Shown here piece after piece: positions 9,229 to 18,981 of a DNA stretch of 56,632 nucleotides. A model generated the notes under the pieces. That model was not told the DNA's origin. It searched no databases and saw nothing but the letters and a program-made list of their open reading frames with translations. Origin of the DNA: Goleter apudmare HA4340-LM2 (GTDB taxonomy: Bacteria; Cyanobacteriota; Cyanobacteriia; Cyanobacteriales; Nostocaceae); the NCBI GenBank assembly GCA_019359495.1, contig JAHHHF010000111.1:1-56632 (forward strand). Reading direction: 5' to 3'. How positions within the stretch are numbered: position 1 is the stretch's first letter; every line of letters starts with the position of its first letter. The position numbers and the translations under genes are program-made.

Positions 9229-10083
9229 TTGGACACGCAACTCCTCATCTCCCCCCAAGAACTCGCCTCACTGTTAAAAAATCATGCATCACAAGTTGTC
9301 GTCATTGATACACGCACTCCAGAAGAGTATGCTATCTCTCACCTTCCCAGTGCCATTAACATCCGGACTTTGTTCACCTATCTTTTAGAGAACTCACAGC
9401 CAGCAGGATTCAGGAAATTACACGATTATTTCACTGAAATATTGAGTAAGGCAGGAATTTCTGGCACAGAACGGCTGATTATCTATGAAGACAGTTTAAA
9501 TCAGGGTTACGGGCAGTCTTGTAGAGGGGCTTTTTTGCTCAAGTATTTGGGTTGTGCTCAAGTGTCCGTCCTGCACGGGGGATATCAAGCTTGGCTAGCA
9601 GCTGGATTCCCAATCACCGAGGAAATCCCAAATCGGGAAAGCAGAGTGTTTACAGTACATGCGGATGCTTCCTTGATGGTGACTACACAGGAGATGTTGC
9701 AGGTACTAGATGACCCAACAATTATAAAATTAGATGTACGCGATCGCATCGAATGGCAAGGACTAAGTTCTTCTCCCTACGATCCTGATTTTTGTCCTCG
9801 CAAAGGTAGAATCCCCAACGCTGTCTGGCTAGAATGGCATCTTCTAATGAATAAGGAATCAGCCATCCCCACGTTCCGCTCAAAAGCAGAAATCCTAGAA
9901 ATTTGTCAGTCGGTGGGTATTACTCCAAAATCGATTGTCTACGTTTACTGCTTCAAGGGTTCCAGGGCGGCTAATGCATTCATTGCCTTATGTGAAGCAG
10001 AAATTCATGTCAGAAATTATTTTGGCTCCTGGAATGAGTGGTCTCGTGATTTTTCATTACCAATTGATAGCAGAGTTATCTAA
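9229..10083 (+). CDS. Two-domain rhodanese-type sulfurtransferase
   Basis: 284 residues with two rhodanese domains. The N-terminal one (VIDTRTPEEYAISHLPSAI, about 23-145, closing with LHGGYQAWLAAGF) is normally structural. The C-terminal one (about 155-280) carries the active-site loop YCFKGSRAANAF with catalytic Cys241 at the expected place after a VYVY strand. Such proteins move sulfane sulfur from thiosulfate or mercaptopyruvate to cyanide or other thiols. The loop CFKGSR resembles thiosulfate sulfurtransferases more than the CGSGV loop of mercaptopyruvate enzymes. The frame starts with TTG at 9229 and has no in-frame ATG near it, so the exact start is uncertain. The gene stands alone. Confidence 0.88.
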   Translation: MDTQLLISPQELASLLKNHASQVVVIDTRTPEEYAISHLPSAINIRTLFTYLLENSQPAGFRKLHDYFTEILSKAGISGTERLIIYEDSLNQGYGQSCRGAFLLKYLGCAQVSVLHGGYQAWLAAGFPITEEIPNRESRVFTVHADASLMVTTQEMLQVLDDPTIIKLDVRDRIEWQGLSSSPYDPDFCPRKGRIPNAVWLEWHLLMNKESAIPTFRSKAEILEICQSVGITPKSIVYVYCFKGSRAANAFIALCEAEIHVRNYFGSWNEWSRDFSLPIDSRVI

Positions 10084-10140
10084 ATAGCATGGCTATTTGC
10101 TAATCAATAACTTGCAAACTCAATACAGTACTTATAATAC

Positions 10141-11520
10141 TTAAAATTCTACTCTTAACTTGTGCATAGTTTGCAACATTTGTTGCGCTTGAATTTCATC
10201 TCCTAATATTTTATATATTTTATATGTCTGGTTATAATTGTCCATAGCTTCTTGATAACGGTTCAAATTCTGCAAAGTCGCACCTAGAACTAGTGCTACT
10301 CTGGCTTCTTCACGAGTATTTTGTAAGTCTTGAGCTAGAACAATGGCAGACCGTAAAAATCCCATTGCTTGGGAATATTGCCCTTCTTGGTAATATATAC
10401 TGCCAATGTTAAAAAATAGCTGTTGCTGACTTTGTTTAATTCCCATCATTTGGAAAATTGTCAACGACTGTTTATAGTAAGTTAGAGCCTGATCATTTCT
10501 ATCTAATTGTTTATATATCGACGCTATCTTAGATAGGGCAGAAGCCTCTCCAAATTGATTCTTGATTTGGCGATAAATACTTAATGATTCTATATTATAT
10601 TCGATTGCCTGCTCAAGTTGATTTATTTGACTGCAAAAATCACTTAATTCTTGCAAAATATCACTTTTAATTCTTGGTTCGTCAGTATCGTAGGAAATTT
10701 CTAAGGCTGTTGTCAGAAAATCCATTGCTTTCTGATATTTATCTAGTTTTTTATAGGCTTGTCCAAGATAATAAAGGCTGAACATTTCTAAGTTTTGATA
10801 CTCAATTTCTCTAGCAAGTAAGAGGGATTGATGACAAAACTCAATTGCTTTTTGCCACTCTTTTAGCTGGAGATGAATACCACCTATATTGACTAATGAA
10901 TCTCCTATAGCTTTAGTATCTTTGATTTCACGAGCAATCAACAGAGCCTTTTGCTCGTAGTTCATTGCTTGGTGGTGATCTCCTAGAAACTGGTAAATAC
11001 TTGCTAGGGAACTCAAGGCGCTTTTTTGCCAACTACGTTCATTGATTTCGTAACTGATAGCCAGTTGATTTTGAAAGTACTCAAGAGCTTTTTGGTAGTT
11101 TCCTAGAGATTGATAATTAGTCCCCAGTCCTGAAATTCCAGCTATTTGTAATACTCTATTTCCAGTTTCATAAGTAATTTCTACTAATTGGGAGAAGTAT
11201 TTGATCGATTCCTGAAATTGATTCATTTGCCGATAACAGTTGCCTATATTATACAAACCAGCTTCTTGACAACCTTTATTACCCACACGTTGCGATAGGG
11301 ATAATAGTAGCTTATGATACTCTATCGCTTGTGAATACTGAAATAATTTTTCGTAGATCGCGGCTAGTTGACTTAAACAAGTCAGTTCTTCTTGCTGGTC
11401 TTTAACTTGACGGCTGCTGGACAACTTTTCTAGGTAATAGGCGAGTCTCCTACGGAGGAAATTGGCAAAATCTCGCTCATCTTCTCCTAACATACTTTGT
11501 GTTGTAATATACTTGCTCAC
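10141..11520 (-). CDS. TPR-repeat protein
   Basis: 459 residues made almost entirely of tetratricopeptide repeats of about 40 residues (patterns such as GNYQKALEYFQNQLAI, KEWQKAIEFCHQSLLL, GQYSQAMGFLRSAIVL). This is the longer-spaced TPR_12 style seen in LGN/Rapsyn-like and cyanobacterial scaffold proteins. There is no signal peptide, catalytic domain or membrane segment. It is probably a cytoplasmic protein-interaction scaffold; the partner is unknown. The start is GTG at 11520, with an alternative ATG at 11493. Neither has a good ribosome binding site. Confidence 0.85.
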   Translation of the reverse strand: MSKYITTQSMLGEDERDFANFLRRRLAYYLEKLSSSRQVKDQQEELTCLSQLAAIYEKLFQYSQAIEYHKLLLSLSQRVGNKGCQEAGLYNIGNCYRQMNQFQESIKYFSQLVEITYETGNRVLQIAGISGLGTNYQSLGNYQKALEYFQNQLAISYEINERSWQKSALSSLASIYQFLGDHHQAMNYEQKALLIAREIKDTKAIGDSLVNIGGIHLQLKEWQKAIEFCHQSLLLAREIEYQNLEMFSLYYLGQAYKKLDKYQKAMDFLTTALEISYDTDEPRIKSDILQELSDFCSQINQLEQAIEYNIESLSIYRQIKNQFGEASALSKIASIYKQLDRNDQALTYYKQSLTIFQMMGIKQSQQQLFFNIGSIYYQEGQYSQAMGFLRSAIVLAQDLQNTREEARVALVLGATLQNLNRYQEAMDNYNQTYKIYKILGDEIQAQQMLQTMHKLRVEF

Positions 11521-12338
11521 TGGGTCAAAATGACTGCATTACTATGCAGCTAATAGGAATTACAGTAATAATTAACATTTTCTAGGTAGCCTGTCATGCT
11601 TTGTTTTGGTAAAGATTCTCTGTTTTTTGGATAAGATTTGAAATACTTGTCAAAATCTTGAGTAATAGTTGAGCTTGATCGTTACTCAGAACACATACTC
11701 AAGATGACAATTGCCTTGAGTCTGGGGTGCGAATTAGCGTAAAAGTTAGGAATAGAGGTAAGTTCCTCTGGCTACACCTCCCTGAGTATGATCTTTTATC
11801 CTTTAGTTGTGTATCTAAAAACAGTCAATCAATTTTCAATTAAAGTTACGAGTATCAATGATACCGGAACTAAGATTTACACCCCATTACAGTCAAATCT
11901 GTAGCTTTAGTAACTGGTAATATAAACAGCTACAGTTTCTTTCTCGTCAGAGACTATATTGCTCCTGAGTGCGAGCCAAACAAACGCACAATCAAGATGG
12001 TATAAACTATGCTTGGTTTTTGCTCGGACTTATGTATAGTAACTAACAATTAATCTTTTCATCTTGAATCTTACAAAACTTTTTCATACATTTACCAAAG
12101 AAAATAGGTAAGTATGGTAACTGCTATTTCCAGAAAAATCAACAGAGTTTATACGGTCGAGTGAATAAGTATGAGAGATTTGACAAAAGTCGGCGGGAGA
12201 CTCATCCTTTTATGGGTCAAGAGAAATAGCACTTCAACAAGACAAGTCACCACCGCTTGCCTACTTGGGGCTTGGGGAATAGGTTATTGGTGTTCCCTGA
12301 TCATGCTCACAAACTACACTTTTTGTGGATGTGGTTTT
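11521..12338. other. Long non-coding stretch
   Basis: About 800 bases with no supported gene. A 69-codon frame at 12171-12380 overlaps the 3' end of the acetyltransferase on the other strand, has biased composition, and is not accepted. It likely contains the TPR gene promoter. No known RNA motif was recognised. Confidence 0.4.
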
Positions 12339-12842
12339 TCACTGCACAGGTTCACTGATTCGGAGTCCCATGATCACTAGGTCACGTTCCATACCGTCAA
12401 GTTCTGCAATTTGAGGCAAATGTCCCCAGGGTTGAAACCCAAATGTGGCAAATAGCTTTAAGCTGGGGTGATTGTGGGCAAAAATAAAGCCTACTAGAGT
12501 TTTTAAACCCAAGCTAGGACTTTCGTTAATAGCCTGTGCTAAGAGTTGACGCCCCAAACCACGCCGATGAAAGGCTGGGGCGATGTAGATACTAATTTCC
12601 GCAGTTTTGCTGTAGGCTGGTCGTCCGTAGAAGGACTGGAAACTTAACCACCCAGCGATCGCACCTTCTACTTCCATCACCCATAGTGGACGTTGCAGAG
12701 GCGATCGCCCTTTAAACCAAGCCAGACGACTTTCTACAGAAACCATCTCTAAATCAGCGCTGGCCATGCGGCCAGGAATTGCCGCATTGTATATTGCCAC
12801 AATAGCAGGTAAGTCAAATTCTGTGGCATGGCGGATAATCAC
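12339..12842 (-). CDS. GNAT acetyltransferase, phosphinothricin N-acetyltransferase-like
   Basis: 167 residues in one GNAT domain of the PAT/Bar type. It starts VIIRHATEFDLPAIVAIYNAA, has the acetyl-CoA pyrophosphate loop motif RRGLGRQLL and the C-terminal strand KTLVGFIFAHNHPSLKLF-FGF typical of the family. The likely reaction is acetyl-CoA-dependent acetylation of a small amine or amino-acid-like toxin; the substrate is not known. The frame extends to a TTG at 12863, but GTG at 12842 has AAGGG just upstream and gives the usual family N-terminus, so it is chosen. AATTCAAAAT repeats lie directly upstream. Confidence 0.88.
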   Translation of the reverse strand: MIIRHATEFDLPAIVAIYNAAIPGRMASADLEMVSVESRLAWFKGRSPLQRPLWVMEVEGAIAGWLSFQSFYGRPAYSKTAEISIYIAPAFHRRGLGRQLLAQAINESPSLGLKTLVGFIFAHNHPSLKLFATFGFQPWGHLPQIAELDGMERDLVIMGLRISEPVQ

Positions 12843-13060
12843 GTCCCTTCGCTCCGAATTCAAAATTCAAAATTAACAATTCAAAATTAATAATTCAAAA
12901 TAATACAGCGTTCATGGGGGCAATTCTATAGACTAATAATTTTTCACTTAGATAATAATCAATATTTTTTTTCTAAATATATTCATTTTCAAAGTGGGTA
13001 ATATTTGTAAATTTTATTTACAGCCAAAGGCAGAGGTTGGTTTTATTATCTCTGGCTAGG

Positions 13061-14038
13061 ATGAACGTAGTAGTAAAAATAATTTTAGTGCTTTGTATAA
13101 TTATGTCTATTAATTCGGTTCAAAATGAACATAATGCACCTCAGACAGACGGCAATCTATCTATAGAATTAGAGATTGCTATGTTTATAGTTAAACTCAA
13201 AAATAGTATTTGGCTGATTGGGATTCCATCTTGGATTTTTGGCATCAGCGATAGAAGTATAGCGGCATTTGCTGATGGTTATCTTTCTGTGGTTGAAGTT
13301 GTTCAGCTATTCATGACTTCTTTCTTTTTTATTAGTTGGTTGTATTTGAAACCGGAGAATACCGCAGATATTAATGATGCCAACTCTAGTGTATATCAAG
13401 GATATCTATGTCGAACTCAAGAAAATAAATTTCAATTGAAGAGGCGACACATGATTAGCCAGGAATACATTTTACCTTTTCCTTATCTTTGCCAAATCTA
13501 TCATCTCTTGAGCTTAAAACATCTAGAAACAGTACACAAGTTTAGCCTGAATAACTTGAAGATCATCAATATCAGTTATTTCCAGCCTACAGATATAGGT
13601 GGAATAATTAAATTTCAAACCATTTTAGATTCTCCAGTCAATCCTTTGAGAATTTGGCGGCAACCGATTGTTGAGGTAGATTTAATATTGCATAGTCCCT
13701 ACACCGTGGAACTGAGTATTCCCGTCTACAACAATAAAAGAATTATCGTCATCTTTCAGACTTTGCCATTAAATGACAGAGAACATCATTTGTTCATAGA
13801 TATTTACAGTGACCTAGATTGGCCAAAACCGCTATTACAAGTAATTTTGCATTTTGCTTCTTGTTTAACTTTATTTGAAGACTTACCTTATTTACAAGCT
13901 CTAACTGATAGAAATGTAGAAGGATTATTCACCTTGAATGCAGCATCAAAGCATGAAACTATGTTGCTGTTTAAAAGATTCGTTGAATTGTATTGTTCAA
14001 GTACAGAAAACAGAAAATTAATTGCTGGGACTAATTAG
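13061..14038 (+). CDS. Hypothetical protein with N-terminal membrane segments
   Basis: About 325 residues, not recognised. From the ATG at 13061 it starts with a hydrophobic run (VVVKIILVLCIIMS). Two further hydrophobic segments follow (SIWLIGIPSWIFGI and VVQLFMTSFFFISWLYL), then a soluble C-terminal part of about 220 residues. That part is beta-rich with repeated WRQP, DWPKPLLQ and LTLFEDLPYLQAL motifs. The layout of a soluble domain behind membrane helices suggests an inner-membrane-anchored protein. The frame begins at a TTG (13037); ATG at 13103 is a further option. The gene is AT-rich compared with its neighbours and stands alone. Confidence 0.55.
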   Translation: MNVVVKIILVLCIIMSINSVQNEHNAPQTDGNLSIELEIAMFIVKLKNSIWLIGIPSWIFGISDRSIAAFADGYLSVVEVVQLFMTSFFFISWLYLKPENTADINDANSSVYQGYLCRTQENKFQLKRRHMISQEYILPFPYLCQIYHLLSLKHLETVHKFSLNNLKIINISYFQPTDIGGIIKFQTILDSPVNPLRIWRQPIVEVDLILHSPYTVELSIPVYNNKRIIVIFQTLPLNDREHHLFIDIYSDLDWPKPLLQVILHFASCLTLFEDLPYLQALTDRNVEGLFTLNAASKHETMLLFKRFVELYCSSTENRKLIAGTN

Positions 14039-14107
14039 ATAGTCATTTGTTATTCATCCTATTATCCATGCCCTATGTCCTATGCCCCATTCCCTAACTC
14101 TAATATA

Positions 14108-15766
14108 TTAAGCCCGTGCAAGTAAGGGTGCTGCTGCTAGTAGAGTTTTGGTGTAGGGATGTTGTGGATTAACGAAAATATTTCTCGTCGCGCCAATTTC
14201 TACAATTTTGCCACCATTCATGACGGCAATGCGATCGCACAAAAATCTGGCTAGCCACAAGTCATGAGTGATAAACAAATAAGTTAACTCAAACTCTGCC
14301 TTTAATTCCAACATTAAATCTAGCACCTGCGACTGCACGCTAGCATCTAACATACTTACAGGTTCATCACAGATCAGCAATTTAGGATGGGTAATCAAAG
14401 CACGGGCGATCGCTACTCGTTGTTGCTGTCCACCAGATAAATCTGAGGGATAGCGTTGATAGTAAATTTCTGGTGGTGTTAATCCCACTTTCTCCAGCAT
14501 CCTTAAAACCTGTTCCTTGGCTTTGGTAGCATCAGCCAAATGATGAATTAGCAGAGGATCAGCTATACTTTGTCCCACTGTCATCGCTGGATTAAGACAA
14601 GCATGAGGATCTTGAAAGACCATTTGTATTTGTCGCCTGGAAGCGCGGACTTTTTCGGACGACAGCCTAGTTAAATCCTGCCCTAAAAACTCAACTTTGC
14701 CAGATGTGGGGCGAATGAGTTGTAATATTGTTCGTGAGAGCGTACTCTTACCACAGCCTGACTCGCCAACTAATCCCAAAATCTCCCCAGGATAAAGTTC
14801 TAAATCAATCCCATCCACTGCTTTAATGGTTTGACTTTGGGTTTTAAACAGTCGTTCTATAAAGTTAGGTTCTATGGTGTAGTGCTGCTTCAATTCTGTG
14901 ATTTGTAATATTGGGGACTGGGGAATAGGAATTGGGGAATCGGAGGATATTTCCTCATTCCCTATCTCATCTACAGATTGAATATGTAAAGCGGCTTTGA
15001 GAAGCGATCGCGTATATTCATGCTGGGGTTGTGCAAACACAGATTTTGTTGTCCCCATTTCCACCATTTTGCCCTGATACATCACACCAATGCGATCGCA
15101 ATATTCCGCTACCATTGCCAAATCATGGGAAATCAGTAATAAGCCCATGTTTTCTTCAGCGCACAGACGAGTTAATTCTTGTAAAATCTGGGCGGAGACG
15201 GTGACATCTAAACTTGTTGTGGGTTCATCAGCCACAATTAACTTGGGGTTGAGGAGTAAAGCCAGAGCGATCGCTACCCGTTGTCGCATCCCACCGCTAA
15301 ACTCATGAGGATACTGATTCCACCGACTAGCAGGAATTTTTACCTTTGCTAAAGTAGCGATCGCTTTTTCCTTGGCTTGCTGCTTGGATAACTCCGGTGC
15401 ATGGGCTTGCAAAGTTTCCATACAATGATTTCCAATAGTCATCAACGGATCAAGGCGCGTCATCGGATCTTGGAAAATTAGCGCCACCGCTTCCCCGCGA
15501 AATTTCCGCAATTCGTCAGGCTTTAAGTCAAATACTGATTTCCCTTGAAACGTCACCCGTCCCTCAATCTTACTAGAAGACGGTAGCAAGCGCATCACAG
15601 CCCGTCCTATAGTTGACTTACCACAACCAGACTCACCCACCAATCCCATTTTTTCACCTGGTTGCAAGGTGAAAGACACATCATTAACCGCCCAGGTGAG
15701 TTCTTCCCCACTAGGCTGAGGATAGGCGACTCGTAAATTTTCAATACTAAATAAAGATTCACTCAT
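14108..15766 (-). CDS. Peptide-type ABC transporter, fused double ATPase (DppD-DppF like)
   Basis: 552 residues containing two complete ABC ATPase domains in tandem. The first has Walker A GESGCGKST near residue 44, signature FSGGMRQRV and Walker B LIVADEPTTSLD. The second has Walker A GESGCGKST near 334, signature LSGGQQQRV and Walker B LLICDEPVSMLD. Each is followed by the oligopeptide/dipeptide C-terminal motif (PQHEYTRSLL, PQHPYTKTLL). The fused form resembles YejF/GsiA and would power uptake of peptides or glutathione-like substrates with permeases and a binding protein that are not in this window. A short linker with SDSPIPIPQSP separates the domains. Confidence 0.93.
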   Translation of the reverse strand: MSESLFSIENLRVAYPQPSGEELTWAVNDVSFTLQPGEKMGLVGESGCGKSTIGRAVMRLLPSSSKIEGRVTFQGKSVFDLKPDELRKFRGEAVALIFQDPMTRLDPLMTIGNHCMETLQAHAPELSKQQAKEKAIATLAKVKIPASRWNQYPHEFSGGMRQRVAIALALLLNPKLIVADEPTTSLDVTVSAQILQELTRLCAEENMGLLLISHDLAMVAEYCDRIGVMYQGKMVEMGTTKSVFAQPQHEYTRSLLKAALHIQSVDEIGNEEISSDSPIPIPQSPILQITELKQHYTIEPNFIERLFKTQSQTIKAVDGIDLELYPGEILGLVGESGCGKSTLSRTILQLIRPTSGKVEFLGQDLTRLSSEKVRASRRQIQMVFQDPHACLNPAMTVGQSIADPLLIHHLADATKAKEQVLRMLEKVGLTPPEIYYQRYPSDLSGGQQQRVAIARALITHPKLLICDEPVSMLDASVQSQVLDLMLELKAEFELTYLFITHDLWLARFLCDRIAVMNGGKIVEIGATRNIFVNPQHPYTKTLLAAAPLLARA

Positions 15767-15976
15767 ACTTAATTATTAGCCGGCTTGCTATTAGCTGCCA
15801 GCTTATATATTTCAAATTGACGATAGTCTACTCAGATTAGCAAAAACAGTTAACTGGATCACTCCAGAGTTTATAGATTTGAGACTTGTTGTCAAAATAG
15901 CTGTCCACTAACAGTGGTAGGTGGGATGATAGAGTAACCAGAGCCAAAGGAGAACTTAGTTATTTTCCATCTCTTG

Positions 15977-16312
15977 TTATGGTTGCAGGATAGTATCACA
16001 GTATTGCATCAGCGTAGTCAAGCGATCGCTAATTGTTTGCCGTCTCCCCTGTGCGGTAGACTGCTGACGTGCTCCCTGGAGAAACATGACATCTATTTCC
16101 AACAAGCGCAGCTGCTTGCTGATCTCCGTCCGGTAAGACTGCTCACGGGAGTCTACCTCAGCCAAAGGTGCAATCTCCTGCCCAAAAAATTGCTGCAAGG
16201 AGGCTAAACGCTGACGCAGTTGAGCTACATCTAGTTGGTTCTTGGTAGCATCAGAGTGTAACTGCTTGAGCAAATCTGCCAAAGCCTGATATTTTTCTCG
16301 ATTTAGAGACAT
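15977..16312 (-). CDS. Small helical protein, possibly PatD-like
   Basis: 111 residues, predicted almost all helical with coiled-coil character (KYQALADLLKQLHS, VAQLRQRLASLQQFF, TEISKQLRLLEIDVMFLQ, ISDRLTTLMQYC), no signal or membrane segment. The pattern matches my memory of the heterocyst-frequency control protein PatD of Nostocales, a small cytoplasmic factor reported to work with FtsZ, but I cannot confirm this without a search. It is divergent from the (p)ppGpp synthetase gene, with 296 bases between the starts. If it is PatD, its neighbourhood links heterocyst frequency with stringent response only by position. Confidence 0.6.
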   Translation of the reverse strand: MSLNREKYQALADLLKQLHSDATKNQLDVAQLRQRLASLQQFFGQEIAPLAEVDSREQSYRTEISKQLRLLEIDVMFLQGARQQSTAQGRRQTISDRLTTLMQYCDTILQP

Positions 16313-16392
16313 CCAGTGCCAGTTGAGATAGTATTAATGTCAAGAAATTTTTCTTTTAGAATAAACTTTTTCCAGCTGTTTTTAAAACCAGA

Positions 16393-16416
16393 AGCCTCAA
16401 ATCATGCTTTGAGGCT
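16393..16416 (+). terminator. Hairpin in the divergent region upstream of spoT
   Basis: AGCCTCAAA (16393-16401) and TTTGAGGCT (16408-16416) form a perfect nine-base stem with a six-base loop, followed by GTTTT on the plus strand. It lies inside the promoter region between two divergent genes, so it does not end either of them. It may be a leader attenuator of spoT or the end of an unannotated short RNA. Confidence 0.45.
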
Positions 16417-16608
16417 GTTTTGGCAAAAATCTATTTTCAATAATATGAACCTTGAAACTGACAATGGATGATTACCATAAGCAATAAGGAATCATCCTCA
16501 CACTACTTTTTTTAACCCGTCTCTGGGCTAGCAGCATCCCCTATTGGCGATGCTGTGATTTTCGTCCATCTCTGAACTTATCCACAGATCACCTCTAGTC
16601 CCCTTTGT

Positions 16609-18879
16609 ATGAGCACCATAGTTATCAATTCCTCTATTGATGTTCCTCTTCCGGAATGGCTACAAAAATGTTTAAGCGAGTCATCCGGAGGCGGTAACGA
16701 AGCGGAAGATGACCGAAGGCATAGTGACGCAGCTTTAATTTGTGAGGCATTTAAATTTGCTTATCAGCTGCATGAGGGTCAATATCGCAAATCAGGAGAA
16801 CCATATATCTGTCATCCCGTCGCTGTGGCTGGATTGCTGCGTGACTTGGGTGGTAGTGCTGCTATGATAGCAGCTGGATTTCTGCATGATGTAGTTGAAG
16901 ATACAGATGTCACAATTGAGCAAATACAAGAGCGTTTTGGCCCAGAAGTCCGACAATTAGTCGAAGGTGTCACCAAGCTTTCTAAAATTAATTTCAAAAG
17001 CAAAACCGAAAGCCAAGCAGAAAACTTCCGGCGGATGTTTTTGGCAATGGCTCAAGATATTCGGGTAATTGTGGTGAAATTGGCTGATCGTCTGCATAAT
17101 ATGCGAACTTTACAAGTTATGCCAGACGAAAAACGCCGCCGCATTGCTCAAGAAACGCGAGATATTTTTGCGCCCTTAGCCAATCGCTTAGGAATCTGGC
17201 ATTTTAAGTGGGAATTAGAAGACTTAGCCTTTAAGTACCTGGAACCGGAATCGTTCCGCGAAATTCAGCAACACGTAGCGGAAAAACGGACTGCACGAGA
17301 GGAAAAACTAGCGAGAACCACGGCAATTTTACAGGAACGTTTAGCACAGGCAGGAATTAAATGCCTCGATGTTAGTGGGCGTCCTAAGCATCTTTACAGC
17401 ATCTACCAGAAAATGCAGCGCCAGCAAAAAGAATTTCGGGAAATTTATGATTTGGCTGCACTGCGAATTATTGTGCAAACTAATGAGGAATGCTATCGTG
17501 CTCTAGCGGTAGTTCATGATGCCTTTCGTCCAATTCCTGGCAGATTTAAAGACTACATAGGCTTGCCCAAGCCCAACCGTTACCAGTCATTGCATACTGG
17601 GGTGATTGGCTTGACTGGACGTCCTTTGGAAGTGCAAATCCGGACAATGGAAATGCACCACATCGCTGAATATGGGATTGCAGCTCACTGGAAGTATAAG
17701 GAAACAGGCACTTCCAATGTTAGCAATATCACCACAGCCGATGAAAAATTTGCTTGGTTGCGACAATTACTAGAATGGCAAAGCGACCTTAAGGACGCTC
17801 AAGAATATTTAGACAGTGTCAAAGATAATCTCTTTGAAGATGATGTTTACGTATTTACACCCAAGGGTGATGTTGTACCCTTAAGTCCTGGTTCCACCAC
17901 TATAGATTTTGCCTATCGCATTCATACAGAAGTAGGCAATCACTGTGCAGGGGCGCGGGTGAATGGGCGGATGGTGCCTCTGTCAACCCGGCTGCAAAAC
18001 GGCGATATTGTGGTGATTATGACCCAAAAGAATTGCCATCCTAGTTTAGATTGGTTAAACTTTGTCAGAACTTCCGCCGCCAAGTATCGGATTAAACAAT
18101 GGTATAAGCGATCGCGTCGGGAAGAAAATGTTGCCCGTGGTCGGGAATTGTTGGAAAAAGAACTCGGTAAAACTGGTTTTGACAATCTCCTGAAATCGGA
18201 CGCCATGCAGAGTGTCGCTGAAAAGTGTAACTACCACAGCGCAGAAGATTTACTCGCTGGCTTGGGTTACGGTGAAATCACCCTCAACCTAGTGCTCAAT
18301 CGCTGGCGAGAAGTGGTGAAAGCTCACCAACCAATGGTCAGCACCCCCCAAGTACCCACCAAAGAATCAGCCGCCGCCACCAAAGCCTTGCGGGATGGCC
18401 CAACGAGTTCACGGGTAACTGATTCCCCAATTTTGGGCGTGGAAGGGTTGGTGTATCATTTAGCCGGGTGTTGTACACCCATCCCTGGCGAACCGATTAT
18501 TGGTGTAGTGACCAGGGGTCGGGGAATTTCTATCCATCGTCAAGGGTGTAGTAATCTCGATAGTGTGGAGTATGAGCGCTTAGTACCAGTGAGATGGAAC
18601 ATAGCCGCAGAACATAGTAGTCGCCCCCAGACTTATTCTGTGAATGTGCAAATTGAAGCCCTAGACCGCGTGGGGGTATTAAAAGATATTTTATCGCGGT
18701 TAAGTGACCAGGGGATCAACGTGCGCCATGCTCAAGTCAAAACTGCGATCGGTCAACCAGCGTTGATGGAGTTAGGTATAGATATACGCGATCGCCCACA
18801 ATTAGAACAAGTGTTTACCCAAATCAAAAAAATGAGCGACATTCTCAATATTCGTCGCGTTGGTCAAATTGACGAGTAG
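16609..18879 (+). CDS. spoT: Bifunctional (p)ppGpp synthetase/hydrolase (RelA/SpoT)
   Basis: 756 residues with the full long-RSH order. The HD hydrolase domain has HPVAVAGLLRDLGG and FLHDVVEDT (about 70-170). The synthetase domain has RPKHLYSIYQKM and GRFKDYIGLPKPNRYQSLHT (about 255-360). A TGS domain follows (DVYVFTPKGDVVPLSPGSTT, about 405-465), then a helical and conserved-cysteine region (LAGCCTPIPGEPI, about 615) and a C-terminal ACT domain (about 675-750). The intact HD motif and the synthetase loop indicate that it both makes and degrades (p)ppGpp, the usual single RSH of a cyanobacterium. No Shine-Dalgarno is obvious at the ATG. A hairpin lies about 190 bases upstream. Confidence 0.96.
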   Translation: MSTIVINSSIDVPLPEWLQKCLSESSGGGNEAEDDRRHSDAALICEAFKFAYQLHEGQYRKSGEPYICHPVAVAGLLRDLGGSAAMIAAGFLHDVVEDTDVTIEQIQERFGPEVRQLVEGVTKLSKINFKSKTESQAENFRRMFLAMAQDIRVIVVKLADRLHNMRTLQVMPDEKRRRIAQETRDIFAPLANRLGIWHFKWELEDLAFKYLEPESFREIQQHVAEKRTAREEKLARTTAILQERLAQAGIKCLDVSGRPKHLYSIYQKMQRQQKEFREIYDLAALRIIVQTNEECYRALAVVHDAFRPIPGRFKDYIGLPKPNRYQSLHTGVIGLTGRPLEVQIRTMEMHHIAEYGIAAHWKYKETGTSNVSNITTADEKFAWLRQLLEWQSDLKDAQEYLDSVKDNLFEDDVYVFTPKGDVVPLSPGSTTIDFAYRIHTEVGNHCAGARVNGRMVPLSTRLQNGDIVVIMTQKNCHPSLDWLNFVRTSAAKYRIKQWYKRSRREENVARGRELLEKELGKTGFDNLLKSDAMQSVAEKCNYHSAEDLLAGLGYGEITLNLVLNRWREVVKAHQPMVSTPQVPTKESAAATKALRDGPTSSRVTDSPILGVEGLVYHLAGCCTPIPGEPIIGVVTRGRGISIHRQGCSNLDSVEYERLVPVRWNIAAEHSSRPQTYSVNVQIEALDRVGVLKDILSRLSDQGINVRHAQVKTAIGQPALMELGIDIRDRPQLEQVFTQIKKMSDILNIRRVGQIDE

Positions 18880-18981
18880 AAACCAAATCAGACTGGAGAA
18901 AAATCCATTAGCAGGAAAGTGAGTTGGCTCTGGTAACAAACTAGCCAAACTGCACTGTAGTTTTCTGTTTCTTTTCTGATT

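Noticed and set aside
12171-12380. 69-codon plus-strand ORF
   Set aside because: Overlaps the 3' end of the acetyltransferase on the other strand, no ribosome binding site, and composition looks random.
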